Shown here in pieces: positions 36,298 through 48,877 of a DNA stretch of 64,000 bases. The stretch is from Venatoribacter cucullus (GTDB lineage Bacteria > Pseudomonadota > Gammaproteobacteria > Pseudomonadales > Oceanobacteraceae). Location of the stretch: the NCBI RefSeq assembly GCF_016132445.1, contig NZ_CP046056.1, positions 2,163,501-2,227,500 on the forward strand. The letters are read 5' to 3'. The position numbers were made by a program, and so were the translations under genes. The notes below the pieces were generated by a model. The model searched no databases, was not told where the DNA came from, and was given only the letters and a program-made list of their open reading frames with translations. Position 1 is the stretch's first letter; each line of letters begins with the position of its first letter.

Positions 36298-37797
36298 ATG
36301 CCACGCTGGCTGATCCCCCTGCTGTTACTGCTTGCCGGTGCGTTGTTTCCGCTGGCGCTGGCGCCTTTCTTCTGGTGGCCACTGGGATTAGTGAGCCTTG
36401 CGGTACTGATGGCAGCCCTGCAGCACAACCACACGCCCCGTCAGGCCTTTGTTTACACCTGGCTGTTCAGCTTTGCCAAATTTGCCGTGGGCGTGTCCTG
36501 GATTTACGTGAGTATTCACCGTTTTGGTGGTACCCCCGCGCCACTGGCCGTTTTAATGGTGGCTCTGTTTGCCGGGTTTCTGGCCATTTTTCCGGCGCTG
36601 GTCTTTGCCCTGCGCCAGCACCTGTTTGGCCAGACACTGGCCTGGCTGACCCTGCCGGTATTCTGGTTTTTGTATGAATGGTTGCGCGGTAATTTCCTCA
36701 CCGGCTTCCCCTGGTTGTTTGCCGGTGATGCCCATCTGCACAGCTGGCTGGCGGGCTGGGCACCCATTATCGGCAGCTACGGCATTTCTGTCTTACTGGT
36801 ACTGAGCGTCACCCTGCTGCTGGAAGTCTGGCAACGCCGCTGTTACGCCCTGCTGGCCGGCTTACTGGTATGGCCGGCCGGGGCACTGTTGCAGCCACTG
36901 GAGTGGACGCACATCACCGGCTCACTCAACGTCAGTGCGGTACAGGGCAATATTCCGCAAAATCTGAAGTGGCGGCCGGAAATGATGGATCCCACCATTG
37001 GTATTTATTACGACCAGACCAGCCAGCACTGGGACAGCGATCTGATTCTGTGGCCGGAAACCGCCGTCACCAAATTGCTGGATCAGTTCCGTCCGGCCAT
37101 GAATGAAATCGCCGCCGAAGCCCTGGAACATAACACCACGGTCATCACCGGCATTGCCTACCGCTACCCGCGCGGCCATGAGCTGGCCGGTGAATTTCAC
37201 AACAGCATTGTGGCCTTCGGCGCCGGCGCAGGTATTTACCATAAACAGCAGCTGGTGCCCTTTGGTGAATTTGTGCCTTTTGAACAGCAGATCCGGGGGC
37301 TGATCCCGTTCTTTGATCTGGAGATGTCCAGCTTCCGCCACGGTCCGGCCGATCAGCCATTGCTGAAAGCCGCTAAAGGCGCAGATACCTTTCTGGTGGC
37401 GCCCTTTATCTGTTACGAAATTGCTTATCCACAGCTGGTTAGCCGTATGGCACAGCAGGCGGATTTTCTGGTGACGGTCAGCAACGATGCCTGGTTCGGC
37501 GATTCCTTAGGCCCCAAACAACACATGGCGCTGGCACAGATGCGGGCACTGGAAACCGGCCGCTGGTTGCTGCGTGCGACCAACACCGGTATTACCGCTT
37601 TGGTCGATCACAAGGGGCGGCTGCTGGAGCGGCTGCCTTACGAACAACGCGGCACCCTCAGCGGCAGCGCTGAAATGCGCCACGGCAGTACGCCTTATAT
37701 GCAGCTGGGGGTATGGCCGCTGGCCATCTTCAGTCTGCTGATTCTGGGGCTGGCCGGTTGGCGGCGCCGGCGGTCCCAATCGTTTACGGAACTCTGA
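36298..37797 (+). CDS. lnt: Apolipoprotein N-acyltransferase
   Basis: Transfers the third acyl chain to the N-terminal cysteine of lipoproteins in the inner membrane. The product has 499 residues, with about six membrane segments in the first 200 and a periplasmic nitrilase-fold domain from about 215 to 470. The catalytic Glu is E254 (WPETAV), the Lys is K316 (YHKQQLVPFGE) and the Cys is C372 (APFICYEIAYP). The ATG at 36298 has AAGGAAA upstream. A final membrane segment lies near the C-terminus. The gene sits beyond a terminator, unlike the tight genes before it. Confidence 0.95.
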   Translation: MPRWLIPLLLLLAGALFPLALAPFFWWPLGLVSLAVLMAALQHNHTPRQAFVYTWLFSFAKFAVGVSWIYVSIHRFGGTPAPLAVLMVALFAGFLAIFPALVFALRQHLFGQTLAWLTLPVFWFLYEWLRGNFLTGFPWLFAGDAHLHSWLAGWAPIIGSYGISVLLVLSVTLLLEVWQRRCYALLAGLLVWPAGALLQPLEWTHITGSLNVSAVQGNIPQNLKWRPEMMDPTIGIYYDQTSQHWDSDLILWPETAVTKLLDQFRPAMNEIAAEALEHNTTVITGIAYRYPRGHELAGEFHNSIVAFGAGAGIYHKQQLVPFGEFVPFEQQIRGLIPFFDLEMSSFRHGPADQPLLKAAKGADTFLVAPFICYEIAYPQLVSRMAQQADFLVTVSNDAWFGDSLGPKQHMALAQMRALETGRWLLRATNTGITALVDHKGRLLERLPYEQRGTLSGSAEMRHGSTPYMQLGVWPLAIFSLLILGLAGWRRRRSQSFTEL

Positions 37798-37803
37798 TAA
37801 CCC

Positions 37804-38169
37804 ATGGCCAAACTGTTATTCCGCCTGAATGGCGTCAGCGATGATGAAGCCGGTGATGTACGGCAATTACTGGCAGAGGCGGGCTTCGATACCTACGAAA
37901 CCGATGCCGGTCGCTGGCGTATTTCCCTGGCCGCCATCTGGTTACGCACCGATGCCGACTATGAACAGGCACGGGCGCTGATTGAAGACTACCAGCAGCA
38001 ACGCGCACAGCGGCTGCAGCAAGACTTTCAGCAACGGCTGGACAGCGGGGAAATTCCGGGCGTCTGGCAACGCTTCCGCGAACGGCCGGTGGATTTTGTC
38101 GCCGTTGCTGTCGCCATTGCCTTTATTCTGGGCCTGATGTTGTGGCCCTTTGTGAATTTTTTTAACTGA
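37804..38169 (+). CDS. DUF6164 small membrane protein
   Basis: A 121-residue protein with a soluble N-terminal domain (about 1-60, LFRLNGVSDDEAGDVRQLL), a coiled-coil stretch (QQQRAQRLQQDFQQRL) and one C-terminal membrane segment (about 97-119). This layout and start match what is annotated as DUF6164. The function is unknown. It starts 6 bases after the lnt stop and is probably part of that transcript. It converges with mutT at 14 bases distance. Confidence 0.8.
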   Translation: MAKLLFRLNGVSDDEAGDVRQLLAEAGFDTYETDAGRWRISLAAIWLRTDADYEQARALIEDYQQQRAQRLQQDFQQRLDSGEIPGVWQRFRERPVDFVAVAVAIAFILGLMLWPFVNFFN

Positions 38170-38183
38170 GGGATGGCAGCGTA

Positions 38184-38594
38184 TCAGCCGAGACGCTGCA
38201 GAATAGCCTGTACGATGCCCTGATTAGCCGCCGGAAACTCAAATTCCGGCAACCGCATAAAGGGTACCCAGCGCACGTCCTGGCCTTCGGCGCCGTGTGC
38301 CAGTAAGGCTGAATTCATATCCGCTGCCACCCAGTACACATCCAGCAGCACGCTTTTATCGGGGTACTGAAACGGAATCTGCAGCAACGGCGCCATCTGT
38401 TCCGGCCGCACGGTCAGTGCCACTTCTTCATCCAGTTCGCGCACCAGGGCTGCTGGTACCGTTTCACCAGCTTCGACTTTGCCGCCGGGAAATTCCCATA
38501 ACCCGCCCTGATGTTTGTCATCCGGGCGGCGGGCAATAAGAATATCGTGGTCATTAACGACCACGACCGCCACCGCCACGTGCACTGTTTTCAT
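38184..38594 (-). CDS. mutT: MutT-like Nudix hydrolase (8-oxo-dGTP diphosphatase)
   Basis: A 136-residue Nudix protein of MutT type, which clears 8-oxo-dGTP. The Nudix box GGKVEAGETVPAALVREL (38-55) continues with DEEVAL; the last consensus glycine is alanine here. VNDHDILIARRP and WEFPGG match MutT. The start overlaps the argJ stop by one base (TGATG), so it is translated with argJ; the secA-argJ-mutT order is common in this group. Confidence 0.92.
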   Translation of the reverse strand: MKTVHVAVAVVVVNDHDILIARRPDDKHQGGLWEFPGGKVEAGETVPAALVRELDEEVALTVRPEQMAPLLQIPFQYPDKSVLLDVYWVAADMNSALLAHGAEGQDVRWVPFMRLPEFEFPAANQGIVQAILQRLG

Positions 38595-39811
38595 CAGGAC
38601 CGGTAATTGGCGTTAATGGTGACGTACTCGTGCGAGAAGTCGCAAGTCCAGAGCTCTTCGCGGGCGTTGCCACGGCCCAGCTCAATACGCACACGGAATT
38701 CGGTACGGGCAAACACCGCCGCACCATCCGCTTCGGTATAGGCTTCACGACGACCGCCATCTTCGACAATCTGTACATCGTCCAGATAAATCTGCACCTT
38801 ATCCAGATCGAAGTTCTGTACACCACTGCGGCCCACGGCGGCCAGAATACGGCCCCAGTTGGCATCGGAAGCAAACATCGCGGTTTTTACCAGCGGTGAA
38901 TGCGCCACGGTATAGGCCACGTCCAGAGCTTCTTTCTGACTGGCGGCTCCGCCCACTTCGATGGTGACGAACTTGGTGGCCCCTTCGCCGTCACGGACAA
39001 TGGCCTGCGCCAGAATCTGGAAGGCTTCTTTCAGCTTGCTGAACACCAGCTGCGCTTCCGGGCTGGCCACATCGTTGATCTGCACGCCGCTGCGGCCGGT
39101 GGCCATCAGCATGCAGGAATCGTTAGTGGACGTGTCACCGTCAATGGTAATGCGGTTGAACGAACAGTCGGCCAGCTCTTTACACCAGGATTGCAGCAAG
39201 CCCGGCGCAATGCCGGCGTCGGTGCCGATAAAGCCCAGCATGGTGGCCATGTTCGGCATAATCATGCCGGCACCCTTGGAAATACCAGTAATGGTGACGG
39301 TTTTGCCGTTCACGTCAAACTGGGTGCTGTACCCCTTCGGCAGGGTGTCGGTGGTCATGATGCCCTTGGCAGCCCGGGCCCAGTTATCAGCGCTCAGGTT
39401 GTCCAGCGCCGCCGGAATACCGCGTTCAAAGGCCGGCATATTCAGCGGCTCACCGATCACACCGGTGGAAAATGGCAGTACTTCCGCAGCTTTCACTCCG
39501 GTGGCCTGGGCCAGCAACTCACAGCTGCGGGTGGCATTGGCAAAACCGGCCTTGCCGGTACCGGCATTGGCGTTACCAGTGTTGATCAGCAGGTAACGCG
39601 GTGCAGTTTGTTGCAGATGCGCCTTGCTGATGTGCACCGGCGCCGCACAAAATGCGTTGGTGGTGAACACACCGGCCACCGAGCTGCCCTCGGCCAGCTC
39701 AATAACCACCATGTCATCGCGGTTGGCATAACGCACATGCGCCTGAGCCACACCCAGACGAATACCATCAACCGCTTTGAACTGTTCAAATACTGTGAAA
39801 TTAACTGCCAT
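38594..39811 (-). CDS. argJ: Bifunctional glutamate N-acetyltransferase/amino-acid acetyltransferase
   Basis: A self-cleaving Ntn-fold enzyme of arginine synthesis that recycles the acetyl group from N-acetylornithine to glutamate. The 405 residues are the family length. Autocleavage should occur before T190 in MPNMATMLG, giving alpha and beta chains. [11 protein letters not shown] lies at 77-87. The start is ATG 39811 ([11 protein letters not shown]). It is followed by mutT with a one-base overlap. Confidence 0.95.
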   Translation of the reverse strand: MAVNFTVFEQFKAVDGIRLGVAQAHVRYANRDDMVVIELAEGSSVAGVFTTNAFCAAPVHISKAHLQQTAPRYLLINTGNANAGTGKAGFANATRSCELLAQATGVKAAEVLPFSTGVIGEPLNMPAFERGIPAALDNLSADNWARAAKGIMTTDTLPKGYSTQFDVNGKTVTITGISKGAGMIMPNMATMLGFIGTDAGIAPGLLQSWCKELADCSFNRITIDGDTSTNDSCMLMATGRSGVQINDVASPEAQLVFSKLKEAFQILAQAIVRDGEGATKFVTIEVGGAASQKEALDVAYTVAHSPLVKTAMFASDANWGRILAAVGRSGVQNFDLDKVQIYLDDVQIVEDGGRREAYTEADGAAVFARTEFRVRIELGRGNAREELWTCDFSHEYVTINANYRS

Positions 39812-39825
39812 TTTGTGCTGACGCC

Positions 39826-42558
<2,733 letters not shown>

Positions 42559-42656
42559 GGAATTATCGTTATCCGGAAAACAAAATAGGGGCACAGGGCC
42601 AAAGCGCTAAAGGCTACTTATAACCCTGAATAATGACAAGCGCTTGAATCAGAAGA

Positions 42657-43586
42657 TTATCGCAGGGTGCGATGGATATAAGCGGCAGGATCGACCGTAC
42701 GGCCGTTTTTATACACCTCAAAATGGACGTGCGGACCGGTCGAACGACCAGTACTGCCCATCAGAGCGACGACATCCCCTTTGCGGACAATGTCACCGGT
42801 ACTTACTTTCAGCTCATCGCAGTGAGCGTAGCGGGTTTTGTAACCGTTACCATGGTTGATCTCAACCATCTTGCCGTAGCCGTAACGATCGGCCGACCAG
42901 GTCACGACACCGGAGGCCACGGCGATAATATCGGCACCTTGTTTACCGGCAAAATCGACCCCCGCATGCCAGGCCAGACGGCCGGTAAAGGGATCGGTAC
43001 GCTGACCATAACGGGAAGACATCCAGCCTTTGGTGATAGGACGGCCGGCAACAAAGGTGTCAGCACTGATACGGTTGGCGCTCATCAGCGAACCCAGCAC
43101 TTCCAGCTGCTGTTCACGACTGTCTATGCGCTCAGCCAGACCATCCAGAACCTGGTTAATTTCGGTCACCTGATAGGCTTCACCGAGCGTGCCGGCAGGG
43201 CCGCCAACAGCAGGCTGAGCACTGAAATCAAACTCATCCGGCTGCAGATTGGACACATCAACCAGGCGTTCACCAAGCGCATCCAGGCGTAACAACTTGG
43301 CCTGTAATTGCGCCAGCCGCATGGTCAGGGCTTCGAGCTCCTGATCGGTTTGCTGGCGGATCTGCTGCAGCTCCTGACGCTGCATGGAAAGATCACGCTC
43401 CCAGGCTTTGGCAGCATTGAGATCCAGAATACCTTCGTCGGCCAGATGCTGGGCCAGCCAGTAACCACTGGCACCCATGGCAAACGGCAGCGCAAACAGA
43501 ACACCCAGCAACACCGCCCGTGCAGACGCACTGATGGTGTAGGTTCTGGATTCTCCATGACGCCGGCCAACGATGATTATGTTCAT
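42657..43586 (-). CDS. M23-family metallopeptidase with coiled coil
   Basis: A 309-residue envelope protein with a membrane anchor (about 24-46), a coiled-coil region (about 60-110 and 143-165) and a C-terminal LytM/M23 domain. The zinc ligands are H207 and D211 (WHAGVDF) and H288 (GPHVHFE); all are present, so it should be an active endopeptidase cutting peptidoglycan cross-links. The location between lpxC and secA is conserved in this group. The start is at ATG 43586. Confidence 0.9.
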   Translation of the reverse strand: MNIIIVGRRHGESRTYTISASARAVLLGVLFALPFAMGASGYWLAQHLADEGILDLNAAKAWERDLSMQRQELQQIRQQTDQELEALTMRLAQLQAKLLRLDALGERLVDVSNLQPDEFDFSAQPAVGGPAGTLGEAYQVTEINQVLDGLAERIDSREQQLEVLGSLMSANRISADTFVAGRPITKGWMSSRYGQRTDPFTGRLAWHAGVDFAGKQGADIIAVASGVVTWSADRYGYGKMVEINHGNGYKTRYAHCDELKVSTGDIVRKGDVVALMGSTGRSTGPHVHFEVYKNGRTVDPAAYIHRTLR

Positions 43587-43664
43587 ACTCTGTCTTTTCC
43601 CGATCTTTCTGCCTGCGGTTAAGAAACTCTCGTTAAGCGGCTTGTAGCAGTAAGCGACTCAAAC

Positions 43665-43697
43665 GACAAAGGCCACAACTTGATTATGGCCTTTGTC
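43665..43697. terminator. Hairpin after lpxC
   Basis: GACAAAGGCCA and TGGCCTTTGTC form an 11-base stem with an 11-base loop, about 35 bases after the lpxC stop on the minus strand. The T-run is weak. Confidence 0.55.
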
Positions 43698-43731
43698 TGA
43701 CGTTTCTCAAATGCATTCCTGTTTCAATACG

Positions 43732-44640
43732 TTAACCAGCGGCCGCCGGACGCATGTACGAAATAGGTGCGGTTTCTTCAGGAAATTCAACAAATTCCCA
43801 GGCATCCTGCTGCTGTAACAGCTCGCGCAGGAGTTTGTTATTCAGGCCGTGGCCGGATTTGTAACCGACAAATTCACCAATCAGGCTGTGCCCTAACAGG
43901 TATAAGTCACCCACGGCATCCAGAATCTTGTGCTTTACAAACTCATCGTCATAACGCAGACCGTCTTCGTTCAGAACCCGGTAGTCGTCAACAACAATGG
44001 CGTTTTTAACACTGCCGCCCAATGCCAGGTTCTTGGAGCGCATGTACTCCAGGTCTTTGGTGAAACCAAAGGTACGGGCACGGCTGACTTCTTTAACGTA
44101 AGAGGTGGACGAGAAATCCAGACTGGCTTTCTGTCCGCTCTGACGGAATACCGGATGGTCAAAGTCAATTTCAAAGCTGACTTTGAAGCCTTCGTAGGGC
44201 ACGAAGGAGGCAATTTTGTCACCATCACGGACTTCAACTTTGCGTTTGATGCGGATAAAGCGCTTCGGTACGTTCTGCTCGGCAATACCGGCCGACTGCA
44301 GCAGGAATACAAAAGGACCGGAGCTGCCGTCCATAATCGGCACTTCCTGCGCACTCAGTTCAACCACGGCATTATCAATACCCAGGCCCGCCATCGCTGA
44401 CAGCAGGTGCTCGACGGTATCCACACGGGCATGATCTTTAACCAGAGTGGTCGACAAGGTGGTTTCACCGACATTCAGTGCATGAGCAGGAATGTCCACG
44501 ACAGGGGTCAGATCGGTACGGCGGAACACAATCCCGGTATCAGGGGCAGCCGGCTTCAGGGTCAGGTAAACCTTTTCCCCGGAGTGCAGGCCGACACCTG
44601 TGGCGCGGATTACGTTTTTAAGCGTACGTTGTGAGATCAT
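43732..44640 (-). CDS. lpxC: UDP-3-O-acyl-N-acetylglucosamine deacetylase LpxC
   Basis: The zinc deacetylase for the first committed step of lipid A synthesis. The 302 residues match. The zinc ligands are H78 (VEHLLSAM), H237 and D241 (HKILDAVGD), and H264 (SGHGLNN) is the catalytic histidine. It is preceded by an extended -10 element (TTGCTATAAT on the minus strand) and by the ftsZ terminator, so it has its own promoter. Confidence 0.98.
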   Translation of the reverse strand: MISQRTLKNVIRATGVGLHSGEKVYLTLKPAAPDTGIVFRRTDLTPVVDIPAHALNVGETTLSTTLVKDHARVDTVEHLLSAMAGLGIDNAVVELSAQEVPIMDGSSGPFVFLLQSAGIAEQNVPKRFIRIKRKVEVRDGDKIASFVPYEGFKVSFEIDFDHPVFRQSGQKASLDFSSTSYVKEVSRARTFGFTKDLEYMRSKNLALGGSVKNAIVVDDYRVLNEDGLRYDDEFVKHKILDAVGDLYLLGHSLIGEFVGYKSGHGLNNKLLRELLQQQDAWEFVEFPEETAPISYMRPAAAG

Positions 44641-44692
44641 CTGACTGTCCTGCCGTTATTGTGCAAATTTCATACAAATGTAATGGGCCGAC

Positions 44693-44701
44693 ATTATAGC
44701 A
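44693..44701 (-). promoter_or_regulatory. Extended -10 of the lpxC promoter
   Basis: The minus strand reads TGCTATAAT, a perfect extended -10, about 55 bases before the lpxC start. It abuts the T-run of the ftsZ terminator, with no good -35. Confidence 0.55.
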
Positions 44702-44702
44702 A

Positions 44703-44733
44703 CAAAAAAAGAATGCGCGATAGCGCATTCTTT
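44703..44733 (-). terminator. Intrinsic terminator of ftsZ
   Basis: On the minus strand AAAGAATGCGC pairs with GCGCATTCTTT around TATC, followed by a long T-run. The stem overlaps the ftsZ stop codon. Confidence 0.9.
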
Positions 44734-45916
44734 AATCAGCCTGACGTCGCAGGAAAGCAGGAATATCGAGATAATCCATATCAGGACTGTCTGCGACATC
44801 TATCTTCCGCGCGGCGTTGCCGGCCTGACGGGTGATGGTCGGACGATCCAGCTGACTGTAATCCGGCGTACCATCGGCTTTACGCGTTGCCGTATTATCG
44901 ACCACTTTGGTCGGCTTTGGTTCCTGAGCCGCTTGCGCACCACCCAGACCCGTTGCCACCACGGTTACCCGTAACTCGTCGGTCATTTCCGGATCAATAA
45001 CAGTACCGACTACAACGGTGGCGGTTTCTGATGCGAATTCGGCAACCAGGTCACCCACTTCACTGAATTCACCCAACGACAGATCAAAACCTGCCGTCAC
45101 GTTAACCAGAATGCCGCGGGCGCCCTGCAGATTAACGTCTTCCAGCAGCGGGCTGCGGATAGCACGCTCGGCCGCTTCACGGGCACGGTTTTCACCACGG
45201 GCAACACCGGTACCCATCATGGCCTGACCCATTTCAGACATCACAGTACGCACGTCAGCAAAGTCGACGTTGATCATACCCGGACGGGTAATCAGATCGG
45301 CAATGCCCTGTACAGCACCCTGCAAAACATTATTTGCTTCTTTAAAAGCATCCAGCAGTGAAGTGTTTTTACCCAACACGGCCAGTAATTTTTCGTTCGG
45401 AATGGTGATCAGCGAATCCACATGCTCACTCAGCTGCTTCAGTCCCTGGTCAGCAATCAGCATGCGTTTTTTACCTTCGAACGGGAACGGACGGGTAACC
45501 ACAGCCACCGTCAGAATACCCATTTCTTTGGCCACTTCAGCCACCACCGGCGCACCACCGGTACCGGTACCACCACCCATACCCGCGGTGATAAATACCA
45601 TGTCTGAACCTTTCAGTGCTTCGGCAATACGCTCGCGATCTTCCAGCGCTGCTTGTCGGCCAACTTCCGGATTTGCTCCGGCACCCAATCCTTTGGTTAA
45701 TCCATTACCCAACTGGATAATGGAACGTGAACTTACATTACGCAGGGCCTGGGCATCGGTATTGGCACAGATAAAATCCACGCCTTCAATATCGTTTGCC
45801 ACCATGTGCTGAACGGCATTACCACCGCCACCACCTACCCCTACAACTTTAATAACTGCAGATTGCTGCAGATCATCGGCAAGTTCGAACATATCCCCTT
45901 CTCTTTGCTGAGACAT
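44732..45916 (-). CDS. ftsZ: Cell division GTPase FtsZ
   Basis: The tubulin-like GTPase that forms the division ring. The 394 residues include the GTP loop GGGTGTG within AGMGGGTGTGGAPV and the C-terminal peptide DYLDIPAFLRRQAD that binds FtsA and ZipA. The frame begins MSQQREGDMFELADD. The ATG at 45916 has a very strong AAGGAG 8 bases upstream, so I keep it although the family usually starts at MFEL (8 residues later, with AAGGGGAT in front). A linker of about 50 residues precedes the end peptide. Confidence 0.98.
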   Translation of the reverse strand: MSQQREGDMFELADDLQQSAVIKVVGVGGGGGNAVQHMVANDIEGVDFICANTDAQALRNVSSRSIIQLGNGLTKGLGAGANPEVGRQAALEDRERIAEALKGSDMVFITAGMGGGTGTGGAPVVAEVAKEMGILTVAVVTRPFPFEGKKRMLIADQGLKQLSEHVDSLITIPNEKLLAVLGKNTSLLDAFKEANNVLQGAVQGIADLITRPGMINVDFADVRTVMSEMGQAMMGTGVARGENRAREAAERAIRSPLLEDVNLQGARGILVNVTAGFDLSLGEFSEVGDLVAEFASETATVVVGTVIDPEMTDELRVTVVATGLGGAQAAQEPKPTKVVDNTATRKADGTPDYSQLDRPTITRQAGNAARKIDVADSPDMDYLDIPAFLRRQAD

Positions 45917-45955
45917 AGCGTTATCTCCTTAGCGCGCGCTGGTTATTATTTAATC

Positions 45956-47191
45956 TTAAAAATTGACTTTAATCCAATCTTTTATCCGCGATAAATAACT
46001 ATCCTGCGGTTCTTCTGCAGGCATATTTTTGCGGTTATTCGTTTGCTGCTGGGCGGCGAACAAAAGTAAGCCGACACCGGTTGAATAAATGGGATTATTA
46101 ATCACGTCGGTGAGACCACTGACCCCTTGTGGACGGGCAAGACGAACCGGCATATGGAAAATTTCTTCAGCCAGATCCACGACACCTTCCATTTTCGCCG
46201 TACCACCGGTTAAAACGATGCCGGCAGCGACCATATCTTCAAAGCCACTGCGCCGCAGTTCAGCCTGAATCAGGGTAAATAATTCGTCATAGCGTGGCTC
46301 AACCACCTCGGCCAGAGACTGCCGGGAAAGATCCCGGGGCGGCCGGTCACCAACACTCGGAACTTTAATCGTTTCATCGGCCTTGGCCAGCTGCGTTAAC
46401 GCACAGGCGTATTTGATTTTGATTTTTTCCGCATGCTGGGTCGGGGTACGCAAGGCCATGGCGATGTCATTGGTTACCTGGTCACCGGCAATCGGAATAA
46501 CGGCAGTATGGCGGATGGCACCTTCGGTAAAAATGGCAATATCGGTAGTACCGCCACCGATGTCGACCAGACACACACCCAGTTCGCGTTCATCATCGGT
46601 TAATACGGCATAACTGGACGCCAGTTGTTCCAGAATAATGGCATCAGTCTGCAAACCGCAGCGCTGCACACAGCGTTCAATATTCTGGGCGGCATTAACG
46701 GCACCGGTCACCAGATGCACCTTGGCTTCCAGGCGCACCCCGGACATGCCAATAGGCTCTTTAATGCCTTCCTGATTATCGACCACATATTCCTGCGGCA
46801 GCACATGCAGAATGCGCTGATCCTGCGGAATAGCCACGGCCTGCGCAGCATCAATAACCCGTTCAATATCGGCCGGTGTTACTTCACGATCACGCACTGC
46901 CACGATGCCGTGGGAATTCATAGACTGAATATGGCTGCCGGCAATACCGGCATACACCGAATGAATGGTGCAACCGGCCATCAGCTCTGCTTCTTCCACG
47001 GCACGGCGGATGGACTGCACGGTGGATTCAATATTAACCACCACACCTTTTTTCATGCCGCGACTGGGATGGGAACCCAGACCAACAATTTCAATGGTGC
47101 CATCAACACCCATTTCGCCCACGATGCAGACAATTTTTGAGGTGCCGATATCCAGGCCAACCAGCATCTTTTTTTGTTGTACCGGATTCAT
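45956..47191 (-). CDS. ftsA: Cell division protein FtsA
   Basis: An actin-fold ATPase that ties FtsZ filaments to the membrane. The 411 residues include the phosphate loop GLDIGTSKIVCIVGE (about 13-27), DIGGGTTDIAIF (about 216-227) and a C-terminal amphipathic anchor (SYLSRIKDWIKVNF). It overlaps ftsQ by 4 bases and is separated from ftsZ by 39 bases. Confidence 0.97.
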   Translation of the reverse strand: MNPVQQKKMLVGLDIGTSKIVCIVGEMGVDGTIEIVGLGSHPSRGMKKGVVVNIESTVQSIRRAVEEAELMAGCTIHSVYAGIAGSHIQSMNSHGIVAVRDREVTPADIERVIDAAQAVAIPQDQRILHVLPQEYVVDNQEGIKEPIGMSGVRLEAKVHLVTGAVNAAQNIERCVQRCGLQTDAIILEQLASSYAVLTDDERELGVCLVDIGGGTTDIAIFTEGAIRHTAVIPIAGDQVTNDIAMALRTPTQHAEKIKIKYACALTQLAKADETIKVPSVGDRPPRDLSRQSLAEVVEPRYDELFTLIQAELRRSGFEDMVAAGIVLTGGTAKMEGVVDLAEEIFHMPVRLARPQGVSGLTDVINNPIYSTGVGLLLFAAQQQTNNRKNMPAEEPQDSYLSRIKDWIKVNF

Positions 47192-47958
47192 GATCCCATC
47201 TCCTGATCCTGGTGCCAGCGTATCGCTGCACCTTTTCCGTAACGTAAATCCACTGCTTGCACTTTTTCCTGCGGCAGGCGTGCCAATAAGGCTGCTAACC
47301 GCAATACCCGTTCTTCAAAATACTGGCGGCCAAACTCAACCTGCCAGCCATTATTCAGTTGCGTCCGCACCGCTCCGGTTGCCGTTATGTGCAACTGCTC
47401 TACCCGCACGGCATTCCCTGCCAGAACCTGCTGAATACGGCGAAAATAACGTACCGCCTGCTCAGCCTGAACGCTGCTGCCCTGCATCCGGGTCAGCCCG
47501 GCAGTTTCCAGCCCTGCCGGCACTGCACTGAGCATGCCACTGGCACTGAGCAACTGATCGTTATTCCACAACGCCACCGGCACATCTTCATACAGGCGGA
47601 TATCCAGCGTACCCGGCCAACGCTTGCGGACGCTTACCTGCAACACCAGCGGCAAAGCCTGCAACTGGCGGTGTACTTTTTCGACATCCAGTGAAAAAAA
47701 ACTTTCACCCTTTACCCACACCAGCTGGCGGGCAATTTCATCCGCCTGCCAGACAGATAAACGACCACTTACATCAATGGCGGTTACCGGCCAGCTTTGA
47801 TAGCCCCAGCGCATCCCCGCTACCAGCGCCACCAGCAGCAGTGGCAGCAACAACCATTGCCAGCGGATATTCAGCTGCGGCAGCCGCCACTGCCGGGCGG
47901 GTTTCGCCACCGGCCGGGGGGTTGCACCGCGCGGAATATCCGGCTTTTTTTTAGCCAC
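47188..47958 (-). CDS. ftsQ: Cell division protein FtsQ
   Basis: A bitopic divisome scaffold of 256 residues. A basic Arg/Pro-rich cytosolic tail precedes one membrane segment (about 33-52) and a POTRA domain (WPVTAIDVSGRLS), followed by the beta domain. It overlaps ddl by 8 bases and ftsA by 4 bases. Confidence 0.93.
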   Translation of the reverse strand: MAKKKPDIPRGATPRPVAKPARQWRLPQLNIRWQWLLLPLLLVALVAGMRWGYQSWPVTAIDVSGRLSVWQADEIARQLVWVKGESFFSLDVEKVHRQLQALPLVLQVSVRKRWPGTLDIRLYEDVPVALWNNDQLLSASGMLSAVPAGLETAGLTRMQGSSVQAEQAVRYFRRIQQVLAGNAVRVEQLHITATGAVRTQLNNGWQVEFGRQYFEERVLRLAALLARLPQEKVQAVDLRYGKGAAIRWHQDQEMGS

Positions 47959-48877
47959 GGTTACGACCCTTCGCTTCCTGCAACAACAGCGTTACCAGGC
48001 GGGGAAAATCCATGCCTGCCGCACGGGCCGCCATCGGCACCAGGCTGTGATCAGTCATGCCCGGCGCAGTGTTGGCTTCGAGCAACCAGAAATCACCTTG
48101 TTTATCCTGCATCACATCAATCCGGCCCCAGCCCTGGCAACCCAGCACATCAAAAGCCCGCAGTGCCAGTTGCTTTAATTCCGTTTCTTTTTCCGGCGCC
48201 AAACCACAGGGCAACAGATACTGAGTATCAGTGGCCTGATATTTGGCGTCGTAATCGTAAAACTCATGGGTGGTTTTCAGCTGAATCGGAGGCAGCGCTT
48301 CACCATTAACAATAGCGACGGTAAATTCCGCGCCCTGCACCCAGCGCTCAGCCAGTACCAATGCATCAAACTGACTGGCGTAACCAAAACTTTCCTGCAG
48401 CTCTTTGGCACTGTGTACTTTACGCATACCAATGCTGGAACCTTCACGGGCCGGTTTTACAATGGCATCGGCCTGCAAGGCCGTAATTAAGGCATCCCAG
48501 TCACTGTCTTGCTGCAGTAAAAATGCAGCGGGAGTCGGCAAACCGGCGGCCGTCCAGATTAATTTCGTGCGCCACTTATCCATCGCCAGAGCGGAAGCCA
48601 TAACACCGCTGCCGGTATAGGGTTTATCCAGCCATTCCAACACCCCCTGCAGAGTGCCGTCTTCACCACCACGGCCGTGCATGGCAATAAATGCCACATC
48701 AAATTCGGCATCGGTGAGCTGGTTAACTGCGTGGCCCTGAATATCAATAGCGAACACATCCGCCTGCAACGACTGCAACGCCTGCAGCACAGCCTGACCA
48801 CTGCGCAGCGATACTTCCCGCTCGGCTGAATTGCCACCCATAAGGACAGCGATTTTTCCCAGTGCCGCCACACTCAT
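47951..48877 (-). CDS. ddl: D-alanine--D-alanine ligase
   Basis: An ATP-grasp ligase supplying D-Ala-D-Ala for peptidoglycan; 308 residues, DdlB type. [13 protein letters not shown] (about 64-76) binds substrate, and the active-site end is [16 protein letters not shown]. The start is ATG 48877, which overlaps the murC stop as ATGA; a 7-codon longer frame exists but is less likely. It overlaps ftsQ by 8 bases. Confidence 0.96.
   Translation of the reverse strand: MSVAALGKIAVLMGGNSAEREVSLRSGQAVLQALQSLQADVFAIDIQGHAVNQLTDAEFDVAFIAMHGRGGEDGTLQGVLEWLDKPYTGSGVMASALAMDKWRTKLIWTAAGLPTPAAFLLQQDSDWDALITALQADAIVKPAREGSSIGMRKVHSAKELQESFGYASQFDALVLAERWVQGAEFTVAIVNGEALPPIQLKTTHEFYDYDAKYQATDTQYLLPCGLAPEKETELKQLALRAFDVLGCQGWGRIDVMQDKQGDFWLLEANTAPGMTDHSLVPMAARAAGMDFPRLVTLLLQEAKGRNRG

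Noticed and set aside
46625-47140. Open frame of 171 codons opposite ftsA
   Set aside because: It is rich in His, Asn and Phe, as expected for antisense of a conserved gene.
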